From NCBI RefSeq assembly GCF_017309955.1, contig NZ_CP021247.1:993501-1057500 (forward strand): a stretch of DNA of 64,000 bases, written 5' to 3'. The stretch comes from Novosphingobium sp. KA1. GTDB lineage: Bacteria; Pseudomonadota; Alphaproteobacteria; Sphingomonadales; Sphingomonadaceae. This document shows positions 18,493 to 26,955 of the stretch, piece by piece (position 1 is the first letter of the stretch; each line of letters opens with the position of its first letter). The notes under the pieces were generated by a model. It was given only the letters and a program-made list of their open reading frames with translations. It did no database searches and was not told the DNA's origin. The position numbers were made by a program, and so were the translations under genes.

Positions 18493-19373
18493 GCCTTCTG
18501 TCCTTTCGCGATGGCGAGCCCGGCGAGAACCGCCGCATCGCCATCGATCTTGCGCGAGGTGCAGCCACGGGCCGCCAGCGCGCGATCATAAAGCGCCACA
18601 AGCGCCTGGTCGCCGATCAGCACCACCGAAATGCCTTCCGGCACTTGCGCGGCGACTTCGCCGCCGATCAGCAGGCCGGAGATATAGCCGCGCGACCAGT
18701 CTTTCGAGCGTCCATCGAGCATCCGCGCGGCGCGGGCTTCGAACAGGGCGCCGGTCAGCGGTTCCTCGCAGCGTTCGGTGCCGCGGGCAAACCCGTCGTC
18801 GAACGTGCCCTCACCCGGTGTATCCGGCCCGGTCAGCGTCGACTGGCCCGCCAGCAGCGCATAGAGTTCGCCGGTCGGGTGGGTGCGGAAGCCGACGATC
18901 GTGCCGTTGACCACCGAGACCCATTTGCAATGGGTGCCGGGCAGCGCGATCAGGTGTTCACCCAGAGCCAGTTCGGGATGGAGCGCGAGGGCGCCGAAGA
19001 CTTGCGCCTCCTCGCCCCGCATCACTTCGGGCACGCCCTCGGAATCCTTGCAGCTCAGCCCCGGCAGCACCGAGACCGGGATCCCCGCCACTTCGAGCCG
19101 GGTGCGCGAGGACAGCCAGTGGGCGGCGTCCGCCGGGCAGGCCGCATAGCCTGCCGCGACGAGTGCGCCCGGCGCACCGGCCATGCCGCACAGCACGACT
19201 TCGGACAGCGCCCCTTCCGCCTTCCAGACGTCCAGCCTTTCGGCCAGCGCGCCCTCGGCATCACCGGCGAGCGCGCCCGGCCCATCGAGCCGGGCGTCGA
19301 CATCGCCGCCATCCATACGGAACAGCCGCAGGCGCGTGGTGCCCCAGTCTCCGACGACGTGCTTCACGCTCAT
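18489..19373 (-). CDS. dgoK: 2-dehydro-3-deoxygalactonokinase
   Basis: Phosphorylates 2-keto-3-deoxygalactonate before aldol cleavage by DgoA, the De Ley-Doudoroff route for D-galactose. The 294 residues start MSVKHVVGDWGTTRLRLF, the phosphate-binding loop of the DgoK family. They continue with LCGMAGAPG, ALPGTHCKWV, FRTHPTGELYALLAGQS, FDDGFARG and GYISGLLIGGE. Start overlaps the upstream arabinofuranosidase stop by 4 nt and its stop overlaps dgoA. A cytoplasmic kinase translationally coupled to a secreted glycosidase is a clear sign of a single regulated unit. Confidence 0.93.
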   Translation of the reverse strand: MSVKHVVGDWGTTRLRLFRMDGGDVDARLDGPGALAGDAEGALAERLDVWKAEGALSEVVLCGMAGAPGALVAAGYAACPADAAHWLSSRTRLEVAGIPVSVLPGLSCKDSEGVPEVMRGEEAQVFGALALHPELALGEHLIALPGTHCKWVSVVNGTIVGFRTHPTGELYALLAGQSTLTGPDTPGEGTFDDGFARGTERCEEPLTGALFEARAARMLDGRSKDWSRGYISGLLIGGEVAAQVPEGISVVLIGDQALVALYDRALAARGCTSRKIDGDAAVLAGLAIAKGQKA

Positions 19374-20935
19374 TGCAGTTCGAGCACCACGACCGACTTG
19401 GCCGGCAGGGTGACGACAAGCTGGCCGCCCTGGACGCTCGCGCCCGAGAACGCCTCCGGCTTCACCACGCCAGGTGCGTCGAAGGTGTTGTGCGAATTGA
19501 TCGCCGGGGCCGTCAGGATCTTGCCGGTGACACCGCCGGCCGCGACGCCGTCGAGCTTGATCGTCACGGTGTTGGACTGGTTCGGATCGAGGTTCGACAG
19601 ACCGACGTGGATCTTGCCGTCCTTGCCCTTCACCGCCGAGCCGCTGATCGCGGGCATCGTGAACTGGTCCTTCGAATACCACGGCGACTTGATCTCGATC
19701 GGCAGCACCGTCGCGTCCTGCCACGGCTTGTACATGTCGAAGACCCAGTAAGTCGGCGTCAGCACCATCTTGTTGCCGTCGGTCAGGATCATCGCCTGCA
19801 GCACGTTCACCATCTGGGCGATGGCGGTCATGCGCACGCGGTCGGCATGCTTGGCGAAGATGTCGAGGTTGATCGAGGCGATCAGCGCATCGCGCAGGGT
19901 GTTCTGCTGGCGCAGGAAGCCGGGATGCGTGCCCGGATCCTGGGCATACCACGAACCCCACTCGTCGACCGCGAGGAAGACCTTCTTCTCGGGATCGTAC
20001 TTGTCCATGATCGCCGAGTGCCTGGTGATCAGCTCGTCCATCCGGCGCGCTTCGTTCAGCGTATCGGCCCAGCCGTGCTCGTCGAAGTTGACCGGATCGG
20101 CCTTGGGCGGCCAGCCGCCTTCGGGCAGGGTGTAGTAGTGGAGCGAGAGGCCGTCGACGTTGCCGCCGGCGACGCGCATCATCGTCTCGGTCCAGTTGTA
20201 GTCGTCGACGTTGGCGCCCGAGGCGACCTTGATGATCCGGGTGCCCGCAGGCGCCTTCACGAAGGTCGCATAGCGGCGCGTCTCGTCCGCCGCGAACTCG
20301 GGGCGCATGTTGCCGCCGCAGCCCCACAGCTCGTTGCCGACGCCGAAGTAGGCGACCTTCCACGGCTCCTTGTGGCCGTTCTTGGCGCGTTCGTCGGCCA
20401 GCGAGCCGGCAGGCGCGGTCATGTATTCGACCCATTCGGCCATTTCGCGCGGGGTGCCGTCACCGACGTTGCCGGCGATATAGGCTTCCGCGCCGACCTG
20501 GCGGAGCAGTTCGAAGAATTCGTGGGTGCCCACCGCGTTGGGTTCGGTCACGCCGCCCCAGTGGGTGTTGACCTTGACCGGGCGCTTGGCAGGCGCGCCG
20601 ATGCCTTCACGCCAGTGGTATTCGTCGGCAAAGCAGCCGCCGGGCCAGCGGATCACCGGCACCTGCAGCTCGCGCAGCGCCGAGACGACGTCGTTGCGGA
20701 AACCGTTGGTGTTGGGGATCTTGCTGTTCTTGCCGACCCACAGGCCGCCGTAGATGCCCGTGCCGAGGTGCTCGGCGAACTGGGTGAAGACTTCCTTGTG
20801 GTAGACCGGGCCGGGCTTGTCGGCTGCGATCGTCGCGGTGGTCGGCTGGCCGTTGGTGTCAGCCTGTGCCGTGCCTGCGAGCGCGGTGGCGCTCAGCAGG
20901 ACGACGGCGGTGGTGAGGCGGAGCGCCTTCAACAT
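19370..20935 (-). CDS. Exported alpha-L-arabinofuranosidase (GH51)
   Basis: Removes terminal arabinofuranose from arabinan, arabinogalactan or arabinoxylan fragments. The 521 residues begin with a signal peptide (MLKALRLTTAVVLLSATALAGTAQA), so it acts in the periplasm; many GH51 enzymes are cytoplasmic. The acid/base is E202 in FGVGNELWG and the nucleophile is E325 in LAVDEWGSWY, both in family context. IRWPGGCFADEYHWREGIG is the GH51 signature. The C-terminal 170 residues or so form the usual beta sandwich. The ATG at 20935 follows GAGAGGA. Stop overlaps the dgoK start. Confidence 0.93.
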   Translation of the reverse strand: MLKALRLTTAVVLLSATALAGTAQADTNGQPTTATIAADKPGPVYHKEVFTQFAEHLGTGIYGGLWVGKNSKIPNTNGFRNDVVSALRELQVPVIRWPGGCFADEYHWREGIGAPAKRPVKVNTHWGGVTEPNAVGTHEFFELLRQVGAEAYIAGNVGDGTPREMAEWVEYMTAPAGSLADERAKNGHKEPWKVAYFGVGNELWGCGGNMRPEFAADETRRYATFVKAPAGTRIIKVASGANVDDYNWTETMMRVAGGNVDGLSLHYYTLPEGGWPPKADPVNFDEHGWADTLNEARRMDELITRHSAIMDKYDPEKKVFLAVDEWGSWYAQDPGTHPGFLRQQNTLRDALIASINLDIFAKHADRVRMTAIAQMVNVLQAMILTDGNKMVLTPTYWVFDMYKPWQDATVLPIEIKSPWYSKDQFTMPAISGSAVKGKDGKIHVGLSNLDPNQSNTVTIKLDGVAAGGVTGKILTAPAINSHNTFDAPGVVKPEAFSGASVQGGQLVVTLPAKSVVVLELQ

Positions 20936-20957
20936 GTCTTGTCCTCTCCCGGAAATA

Positions 20958-21884
20958 TCAGTCGTGGAATTCTTCGACCAGCGCACGCTTGCCGCGCAGG
21001 AAGGCGTCGGCCACCAGGCGCAGCGGCGCGATGTCGACATCGCTGCGGCCGCCCCGGATCAGGTTGGCGAAGCGCGCGTAGAGGCCCGGATATTCCATGT
21101 CCTCGTTGTGCTCGGTGCCGCTGGGCAGGGTGAGCACGGCGCCGCCATTGGCGAGCTTGAGCGTTCCGGCATCGGTCTCGACAATGATGTCCCACGACTG
21201 CGGGCCGGTCTGGCGCCAGTCGAGGTCCATGTGGATCTCGGCCCCGGCGGTGTCGCGGAACTCGATGTCGGCGGCGATCGGTGCGGCGCGGTTGGCGGGC
21301 AGGCTGAGCGTCGCTTCCTTGAGGAAGAACGGGCGCGGCATGATGTGGGTGGCGATCGAGAGGGCATTGATGCCCGGATCGAACACGCCAAGGCCGCCCG
21401 GCTCCCAGATCCAGTCCTGACCCGGATGCCAGACGCGCACGTCCTCGCGCCAGACGATCCTGGCGCTCTTGATCGTGCGCTCGGCCAGCCAGGCACGGGC
21501 CGGAGCGACACCGGCGGCGTAGCGCGAGTGCCACGAGGCGAACAGGGTGACGCCCACCTTCTCGGCGCGGCTTTCCAGCGCGGCCACTTCGGCCAGCGTG
21601 GCGCCCGGCGGCTTTTCGAGGAACACGTGCATGCCCTTCGACAGCGCCAGCGCGGCCAGGTCGTAACGGACCTGCGGCGGGGTGCAGAGCGCCACCGCGT
21701 CGATCGCCGGGCCGCTCTCGATCAGCTCTTCAAGGCTGCTGAAGTGCGGGATGCCTTCGGGGCCGCGATGGTTCGGGCTGACCGTGGCGCCGATGCTGAA
21801 GTTCGGGTTGCCCTCGATCGCGGGGATGTGCTGGTCGCGGGCGATCTTGCCCACGCCAACGATGGCAATGCGGATCGGATCCAT
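20958..21884 (-). CDS. Gfo/Idh/MocA aldose dehydrogenase, L-arabinose/D-galactose 1-dehydrogenase type
   Basis: NAD(P)-dependent oxidation of L-arabinose (and probably D-galactose) to the lactone, the first step of the non-phosphorylative pathway. Of 308 residues, IAIVGVGKIARDQHIPAI is the nucleotide-binding motif and FLEKPPGATLAE (about 89-99) holds the conserved lysine. WHPGQDWIWEPGGLGVFDPGINALS (in two parts) matches the Azospirillum brasilense L-arabinose 1-dehydrogenase (called AraA there) almost word for word. No signal peptide, so it is cytoplasmic. Its start is 4 nt after the upstream gene stop. The symbol is left blank because araA usually means the isomerase. Confidence 0.9.
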   Translation of the reverse strand: MDPIRIAIVGVGKIARDQHIPAIEGNPNFSIGATVSPNHRGPEGIPHFSSLEELIESGPAIDAVALCTPPQVRYDLAALALSKGMHVFLEKPPGATLAEVAALESRAEKVGVTLFASWHSRYAAGVAPARAWLAERTIKSARIVWREDVRVWHPGQDWIWEPGGLGVFDPGINALSIATHIMPRPFFLKEATLSLPANRAAPIAADIEFRDTAGAEIHMDLDWRQTGPQSWDIIVETDAGTLKLANGGAVLTLPSGTEHNEDMEYPGLYARFANLIRGGRSDVDIAPLRLVADAFLRGKRALVEEFHD

Positions 21885-21887
21885 GGC

Positions 21888-22892
21888 TCAGAGCGCCTTC
21901 ACGGTCATGGTCGCCGCGGCCGGGGCGGCAGCGCGGGCGAGCGGGTTGGCGACCGGCAGGGTGAACGGCGCGGCCGAGATTTCGAAGACGTCGCCTTCCT
22001 GCGTGGTCACGCCGTCGCTGAACGAGAGCGTGGCGGTGCCGAAGAAGTGGACGTGCACGTCGCCGGCGCGGCGGAACAGGTCGTACTTGAAGTGGTGGTG
22101 CTCAAGGTTGGCGAAGGTGTGCGACATGTTCGCCTCGCCCGAGAGGAAGGGCTTTTCCCAGATCGTTTCGCCGTCGCGCACGATCTTGCTGGTGCCTTCG
22201 ATCTTTTCCGGCGGGGTGCCGAGCAGCAGTTCCGGGCCAAGCGCGGCCTGGCGCAGCTTCGAGTGGGCGAGCCAGAGGTAGTTGTGACGCTCGGTCACGT
22301 GGTCCGAGAACTCGTTGGCGAGCGCGAGGCCGAGGCGGTACACGGTGCCGTCTTCACCGACGAGGTAGATACCGGCGAGTTCCGGCTCTTCGCCGCCGTC
22401 CTTGGCGAACGCAGGCATGGTCAGCGCGTCGCCGGGGCCGACCAGCAGCTGGCCGTCGCCCTTGTAGAACCATTCCGGCTGCTGGCCTTCGGTGCCGTCG
22501 GCGGGCTTGCCGCCTTCGAGGCCCTCGAGGAACATGCGCATGGAATCGGTGACGTGCTCGCCCGAGGCGGCGGCGGCGTGCATCTTGTTGCGGCCTTCGG
22601 CCGAACCGAGGTGGGTGAGGCCGGTGCCGGTCAGCAGCAGGTGGGCGGAATCGTCGTGGTCGATCGGGGCCAGCAGGGTGCCGGCGGCGAATTCGGCGGC
22701 AATGTCGACCGCTTCGCCCGCGGCGCAAGCCTTGGCGGCCTCGGCCAGCGTCACACCCTCGGCAATGGCGCGCAGCGCGAGTTCGCGGGTGGTGGTGACG
22801 CCCTGCAGGACGTGGGCGGCATCGCCCTCGGCAAGGATGACGGAGCGCACGCCGTCGGGCGCGCGATGCTGGAGCAGGCGAAGGTAGGTCAT
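21888..22892 (-). CDS. AraD1/GguC-family protein, predicted 2-keto-3-deoxy-L-arabonate dehydratase
   Basis: A 334-residue cytoplasmic protein with a fumarylacetoacetate-hydrolase-like C-terminal half: PAFAKDGGEEPELAGIYLVGEDG, RLGLALANEFSDHV, LWLAHSKLRQAALGPELLLG. The N-terminal half (MTYLRLLQHRAPDGVR, ending near LLAPIDHDDSAHLLLTGTGLTHLGSA) is the GguC/AraD1 arrangement. In the Azospirillum pathway this step is done by an unrelated DHDPS-type AraD, which is absent here. The place between the arabinose dehydrogenase and ketoglutaric semialdehyde dehydrogenase genes makes dehydration of 2-keto-3-deoxyarabonate the obvious missing reaction. The assignment is by family and position, not by a proven active site. 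Confidence 0.8.
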   Translation of the reverse strand: MTYLRLLQHRAPDGVRSVILAEGDAAHVLQGVTTTRELALRAIAEGVTLAEAAKACAAGEAVDIAAEFAAGTLLAPIDHDDSAHLLLTGTGLTHLGSAEGRNKMHAAAASGEHVTDSMRMFLEGLEGGKPADGTEGQQPEWFYKGDGQLLVGPGDALTMPAFAKDGGEEPELAGIYLVGEDGTVYRLGLALANEFSDHVTERHNYLWLAHSKLRQAALGPELLLGTPPEKIEGTSKIVRDGETIWEKPFLSGEANMSHTFANLEHHHFKYDLFRRAGDVHVHFFGTATLSFSDGVTTQEGDVFEISAAPFTLPVANPLARAAAPAAATMTVKAL

Positions 22893-22909
22893 GGAGATCT
22901 CTCCCGGAT

Positions 22910-22943
22910 CCGCGGCGCGCCTTCTTGGGGGAGCGCGCCGCGG
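22910..22943 (-). repeat. Intercistronic stem-loop between semialdehyde dehydrogenase and AraD1 genes
   Basis: CCGCGGCGCGC (22910-22920) and GCGCGCCGCGG (22933-22943) pair perfectly over 11 bp. No T tract follows on the minus strand, so this is more likely an mRNA processing or stability element than a terminator. Confidence 0.55.
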
Positions 22944-22959
22944 CAGTTGGGTTGGCAGA

Positions 22960-24486
22960 TTAGAGGGTGAGCGTGCCGTCGATCAGGCGCGGCGCGCCGT
23001 CACCGTAGGCCGCATCGCGCAGTTCCGCCGGAAGCAGGGCCTGTGCGAAGTTCTGGTAGCTGACCGGACGCAGGAAACGGTCGATCGCCAGGCTGCCGAC
23101 CGACGTGGTGCGCGGGTCGGTGGTCGAGGGGAACGGGCCGCCGTGGACCATCGCGTGGCACACTTCGACGCCGGTCGGCCAACCGTTGACGAGGATACGG
23201 CCGACCTTGCGCTCCAGCACCGGCAGCAGGCGCGAAGCGGCGGCTTCGTCGGCTGCGTCCATGTGCAGGGTGGCGGTCAGCTGGCCTTCGAGGCCTTCGA
23301 GCAGGCCGGCGAGTTCGGCTTCGTCCTTGCAGACGACAACGATCGACGCGGCGCCGAACACTTCGTGACCGATCGCCTTGTCCGCGAGGAACTGGGCGGC
23401 CGTGGTCTGGAACAGGATCGCACCGCCGGTGGTCTTGCTGCCTTCCTCGCCCTTGGCGATGGTCTCGACGCCCGCGTTGCCTTCGAGCGCTTCGACGCCC
23501 TTGGCGTAAGCGGCGGCGATGCCGGTGGTGAGCATGGTCTGCGGCTTGGCTTCGGCAACACCGCCGGTGGCGGCGGCGACAAAGGCGTCCAGACCTTCAC
23601 CCTCGACGGCCAGGATCAGGCCGGGGTTGGTGCAGAACTGGCCGGCGCCCATCGTCAGCGAGCCGACGAACGCGGTGCCGAGTGCTTCGCCGCGCGCCTT
23701 GAGCGCTTCGGGGAGCAGCAGCACCGGGTTGATGCTCGACATTTCGGCATAGACCGGGATCGGCACTTCGCGGGCCGCGGCCAGCTTGGCGAGGGCAAGA
23801 CCGCCACCGCGCGAGCCGGTGAAGCCGACGGCAGCGATGCGCGGATCCTGGACCAGCGCGGCGCCGAGTTCGTTCGACGGGCCGACGAGGTGCTGGAACA
23901 CGCCTTCGGGAAGGCCGGCATCCTTGACCGCCTTGGCGATCGCACCGGCAATCAGGCCGCCGGTGATCGGGTGGGCCGGGTGGCCCTTGACCACGACCGG
24001 GCAGCCGGCGGCGAGCGCCGAAGCGGTGTCACCGCCCGCGGTCGAGAAGGCGAGCGGGAAGTTCGAGGCGCCAAACACGGCGACCGGACCGACCGGGATC
24101 ATGCGCAGGCGCAGGTCCGGACGGGGCAGCGGGGCGCGGTCCGGCAGGGCCGGATCGATGCGCAGCTGCTGCCACTGGCCCTTGCGCACGACATCGGCGA
24201 ACAGGCGCAGCTGGCCCATGGTGCGGCCACGCTCACCTTCACCACGGCCGCGCGGCAGACCGCTCTCGGCCATGTAGGCCTCGATCAGCGGCTCACCGAT
24301 GGCAAGGATCTCGTCGGCGATTCGTTCCAGGAACGAAGCGCGGGTTTCACGGTCGGTGGCGCGGTAGGTATCGAAGGCCGCGGCGGCTGCGGCGCAGGCG
24401 GCAGCGACATCGGCAGTGCCGTTCACGGCCAGCGGTTCACCCTGGGGTTCGCCGGTTGCGGCCACGATGGAACGGAATTCGGTCAT
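22960..24486 (-). CDS. 2,5-dioxovalerate (alpha-ketoglutaric semialdehyde) dehydrogenase
   Basis: Oxidises alpha-ketoglutaric semialdehyde to 2-oxoglutarate, the last step of the L-arabinose Weimberg-type pathway, feeding the TCA cycle. The 508 residues form an aldehyde dehydrogenase. VFGASNFPLAFSTAGGDTAS, VVVKGHPAHP and GFTGSRGGG bind NAD(P). E248 in VYAEMSSINP is the general base and C285 in GAGQFCTNPG the nucleophile. The EMSSINP variant and the HPIT loop are typical of the hydroxyproline/galactarate-type (type III) KGSADH branch. It is the first gene of the catabolic operon; the start at 24486 lies 15 bp from a GntR-type operator. Confidence 0.92.
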   Translation of the reverse strand: MTEFRSIVAATGEPQGEPLAVNGTADVAAACAAAAAAFDTYRATDRETRASFLERIADEILAIGEPLIEAYMAESGLPRGRGEGERGRTMGQLRLFADVVRKGQWQQLRIDPALPDRAPLPRPDLRLRMIPVGPVAVFGASNFPLAFSTAGGDTASALAAGCPVVVKGHPAHPITGGLIAGAIAKAVKDAGLPEGVFQHLVGPSNELGAALVQDPRIAAVGFTGSRGGGLALAKLAAAREVPIPVYAEMSSINPVLLLPEALKARGEALGTAFVGSLTMGAGQFCTNPGLILAVEGEGLDAFVAAATGGVAEAKPQTMLTTGIAAAYAKGVEALEGNAGVETIAKGEEGSKTTGGAILFQTTAAQFLADKAIGHEVFGAASIVVVCKDEAELAGLLEGLEGQLTATLHMDAADEAAASRLLPVLERKVGRILVNGWPTGVEVCHAMVHGGPFPSTTDPRTTSVGSLAIDRFLRPVSYQNFAQALLPAELRDAAYGDGAPRLIDGTLTL

Positions 24487-24500
24487 TTGGGGTCTCCCTA

Positions 24501-24515
24501 TTTACTCCGACATAT
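24501..24515. promoter_or_regulatory. GntR-type operator between the catabolic operon and its regulator gene
   Basis: TTTACTCCGACATAT, read on the minus strand as ATATGTCGGAGTAAA, matches the GTCGGACTAA core of the receptor operator at 9 of 10 bases. It lies in the 112-bp divergent region between the semialdehyde dehydrogenase gene and the GntR gene, so it could control both. Confidence 0.65.
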
Positions 24516-24598
24516 TCCCAGCGAAGGCGAAACGCAATGTTTGTCGTTCCTTCGCGTTGAAAGGGCTGTTAGGTTCCTTTCGGGAGGTGCCATTACCA

Positions 24599-25366
24599 GT
24601 GTCAGAAGCCAATTTCGTGAACGAAGAAGAAAGTGCAAGGCCGGCCGACGAGGCCCGGGGTCCGGGCCGCCGCCTGCACGGCGCCATCGCCCATAAACTG
24701 GGAACGGCCATCTTGTCCGGCAAATATGCGCCCGGAGACATTCTTTCTGGTGAAGTCGCCTTCGCCGAGGAGTTACAGGTCTCGCGCAGCGCCTATCGCG
24801 AGGCCATTCAGGTGCTCACCGCGAAAGGTCTGGTGGCCAGCCGCCCCAAGGCCGGAACGCGGGTGCTGCCCCGTGACCGGTGGAACCTGCTCGACCCCGA
24901 AGTGCTCGGCTGGGCCTTTGCGGGCGAGCCGGACATCGAGTTCGTGCGCAGCCTGTTCGAACTGCGCGCCATCGTCGAACCGGCGGCCGCGCGCCTTGCC
25001 GCGCAGCGCCGCGACAAGGACGACCTCAAGGCGATGAAGGAAGCGCTGACGGCGATGCGCCGCCACACCCTCACCACCGAGGCCGGACGGGCGGCGGACC
25101 GCGATTTCCACAATGCGATCCTGCAGGCGACGCGCAACGACGCGCTGCTGGTGCTCAGCGCCTCGATCGGCGCGGCGGTGAACTGGACCACCCAGTTCAA
25201 GCAGCGCGCCCGCGCCCTGCCCCGCAACCCGATCCCCGACCACGTGCGCGTCTACGACGCCATTGCCGCCGGCGATGCAGCGGGGGCGGCCGAGGCGATG
25301 AACGTGCTGGTGGACCTGGCGCTCGAGGATACCCGCACCGCAATGGGGCAGCCGGACGGGGCGTGA
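24599..25366 (+). CDS. GntR/FadR-family transcriptional regulator of the arabinan locus
   Basis: A 255-residue regulator. The N-terminal winged helix (about residues 25-90) includes ILSGKYAPGDILSGEVAFAEEL and the recognition-helix region VSRSAYREAIQVLTAKGLV. The C-terminal all-helical FCD domain has LRAIVEPAAARLAA and DRDFHNAILQATRNDALLVL, whose Asp/His ligands normally hold a metal near the effector. The GTG at 24599 is preceded by GGGAGG; an in-frame GTG at 24617 is an alternative. The effector is probably an arabinose or galactose pathway intermediate. It diverges from the catabolic operon, and shared operators suggest that it represses the locus and itself. Confidence 0.9.
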   Translation: MSEANFVNEEESARPADEARGPGRRLHGAIAHKLGTAILSGKYAPGDILSGEVAFAEELQVSRSAYREAIQVLTAKGLVASRPKAGTRVLPRDRWNLLDPEVLGWAFAGEPDIEFVRSLFELRAIVEPAAARLAAQRRDKDDLKAMKEALTAMRRHTLTTEAGRAADRDFHNAILQATRNDALLVLSASIGAAVNWTTQFKQRARALPRNPIPDHVRVYDAIAAGDAAGAAEAMNVLVDLALEDTRTAMGQPDGA

Positions 25367-25390
25367 CCGCCCCTCCTACAGACGCATAAG

Positions 25391-25426
25391 AAAAGGCCCC
25401 GGCGATCGCTCGCCGGGGCCTTTTTT
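25391..25426. terminator. Bidirectional terminator between the regulator and permease genes
   Basis: A 14-bp stem, AAAAGGCCCCGGCG / CGCCGGGGCCTTTT, with an ATCGCT loop is flanked by A residues on one side and T residues on the other. It ends both convergent genes. Confidence 0.9.
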
Positions 25427-25447
25427 GTTATGGCTCGAAGCCCGGGG

Positions 25448-26770
25448 TTACTCGGCGGCTTCGGCAACCAGATCCGGCTCCGCATGCGTGGTCTTGCTGC
25501 CCCAGAGCGCATAGAACAGCACATAGAGTTCGCAGATCGCGGTCAGCAGGAACGAGGTCTGGAGACCGTAGGTATCGGCCAGCCAGCCCTGCACCACCAC
25601 CAGCGCGCCGCCGGCAATCGCCATCACGAGCAGGCCCGAGGCTTCCTCGGTCAGCGGGCCAAGGCCCTTGATGCCGAGCGTGAAGATGGTCGGGAACATG
25701 ATCGAGTGGAACAGGCCGACGAGGATCAGCGACCACATGGCGAGCGGGCCATGCGCAAAGACGGTGATCATCATGACCGCGAAGGCGCCGATCGAGAAGA
25801 ACGCCAGAACCTTGCCCGCATCGAAGCGCTGCATGATCGCCGAACCCGCGAAACGGCCAACCATCATGCCGCCCCACAGGAAGCTGAGGTACTTGCCGGC
25901 CTGCTCGTGCGTCAGGTTGGCAATGTCAGGCTGGCTGACGAAGTTCACGAAGAGGTTGGCGACGCCGATTTCCGCAATCAGGTAGATGAAGATCGCGGGA
26001 ATGCCGAAGACCAGGTTGCGGTGCTTGAACAGCTCCGGATTGATCAGGCCCGAACGCTTCGCCTTGTCGGCGGGCGAGGCGGACTTCATCGCCGGCAGCG
26101 GGAACTTGGCGATGACGACGGCCAGGATCACCAGCACCACCGCAACGAGCGCGTAAGGCAGGATCACCGAGTGCGCGTCAGCCAGACGATCGGCCTCGCT
26201 CAGCACGGTTCCCGCAGTGGCCGTGCCGCTCTTCGAACGGCCGAGGATCAGGTAGGCGCCGAACATCGGGGCAAGCATGGTGCCCATCGAGTTGAGCGCC
26301 TGCACCAGATTGAGGCGCGAGGACGCGGTTTCCGGCTTGCCGACGACGGCGACGTAAGGGTTGGCGGCAACCTGCAGCAGGGTGATGCCGCTGGCGATCA
26401 CGAAGAGCATCACCAGCGTCACGCCGTAGGACGGAATGCTCGCCGCGGCCATCATGCCCACGGCGCCGGCCGCCATGATCAGCAGGCCGATCACCAGCGA
26501 CTTCTGGTAGCCGATCTTCTCGATCAGCTTCGCCGAGGGAATCGAGGCGAAGAAGTAGGCGATGAACCAGACCGATTCGATCAGCGTCGTCTGCGTGTAG
26601 CTGAGCTCGAACACGCTGCGCAGGTGCGGCAGCAGCGTGTTGTTGATGACGGTGATGAAGCCCCACATGAAGAAAAGGCTGGCAAGCAGCGCCAGCGCGG
26701 GGCCGTAGCGGACACCCGCCTGCGGCGTGTGCGCCACGGGGGCATCGGCAGATGATACCACTGGGGGCAT
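25448..26770 (-). CDS. MFS sugar permease, FHS (fucose/galactose/glucose) family
   Basis: A 440-residue inner-membrane sugar:proton symporter with 12 predicted helices. LFFMWGFITVINNTLLPHLRSVF (helix 1), AYFFASIPSAKLIEKIGYQKS, LQVAANPYVAVVGKPETASSRLNLVQALNSMGT, and FLWGGMMVGRFAGS are hallmarks of the FucP/GluP branch. L-arabinose and/or D-galactose are the likely substrates given the locus. The ATG at 26770 follows GAGAGGA; the longer frame upstream is rejected. It diverges from the mutarotase operon across a 185-bp region with one operator. Confidence 0.9.
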   Translation of the reverse strand: MPPVVSSADAPVAHTPQAGVRYGPALALLASLFFMWGFITVINNTLLPHLRSVFELSYTQTTLIESVWFIAYFFASIPSAKLIEKIGYQKSLVIGLLIMAAGAVGMMAAASIPSYGVTLVMLFVIASGITLLQVAANPYVAVVGKPETASSRLNLVQALNSMGTMLAPMFGAYLILGRSKSGTATAGTVLSEADRLADAHSVILPYALVAVVLVILAVVIAKFPLPAMKSASPADKAKRSGLINPELFKHRNLVFGIPAIFIYLIAEIGVANLFVNFVSQPDIANLTHEQAGKYLSFLWGGMMVGRFAGSAIMQRFDAGKVLAFFSIGAFAVMMITVFAHGPLAMWSLILVGLFHSIMFPTIFTLGIKGLGPLTEEASGLLVMAIAGGALVVVQGWLADTYGLQTSFLLTAICELYVLFYALWGSKTTHAEPDLVAEAAE

Positions 26771-26842
26771 GTCTATCCTCTCGTAACAAAGCTGCCGGAC
26801 CGCGATTATCCAATCTGGGGCAAACCGGCTTGCGCTCTTTCT

Positions 26843-26857
26843 ATTTGTCGGACTATA
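26843..26857. promoter_or_regulatory. GntR-type operator between the permease and mutarotase operons
   Basis: ATTTGTCGGACTATA differs from the perfect receptor operator ATTAGTCGGACTAAT at three positions. It is centred at 26850 in the divergent intergenic region, 80 bp from the permease start and 106 bp from the mutarotase start. Confidence 0.7.
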
Positions 26858-26955
26858 TGCGCGAAACGGCCTCGTCAATGCCTTGTGCATGGGGCGACAG
26901 CCACGCCCACAACGAGATTCGTCCTCACACAGAAATCAAAATGGGAGCTACGGGA

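Noticed and set aside
17860..19373. KDPG (Entner-Doudoroff) aldolase and 2-keto-3-deoxygluconokinase
   Set aside because: The kinase belongs to the DgoK family (GDWGTTRLRLF loop), not to the PfkB-type KdgK family, and the aldolase has the SPDP motif of the phosphogalactonate type.
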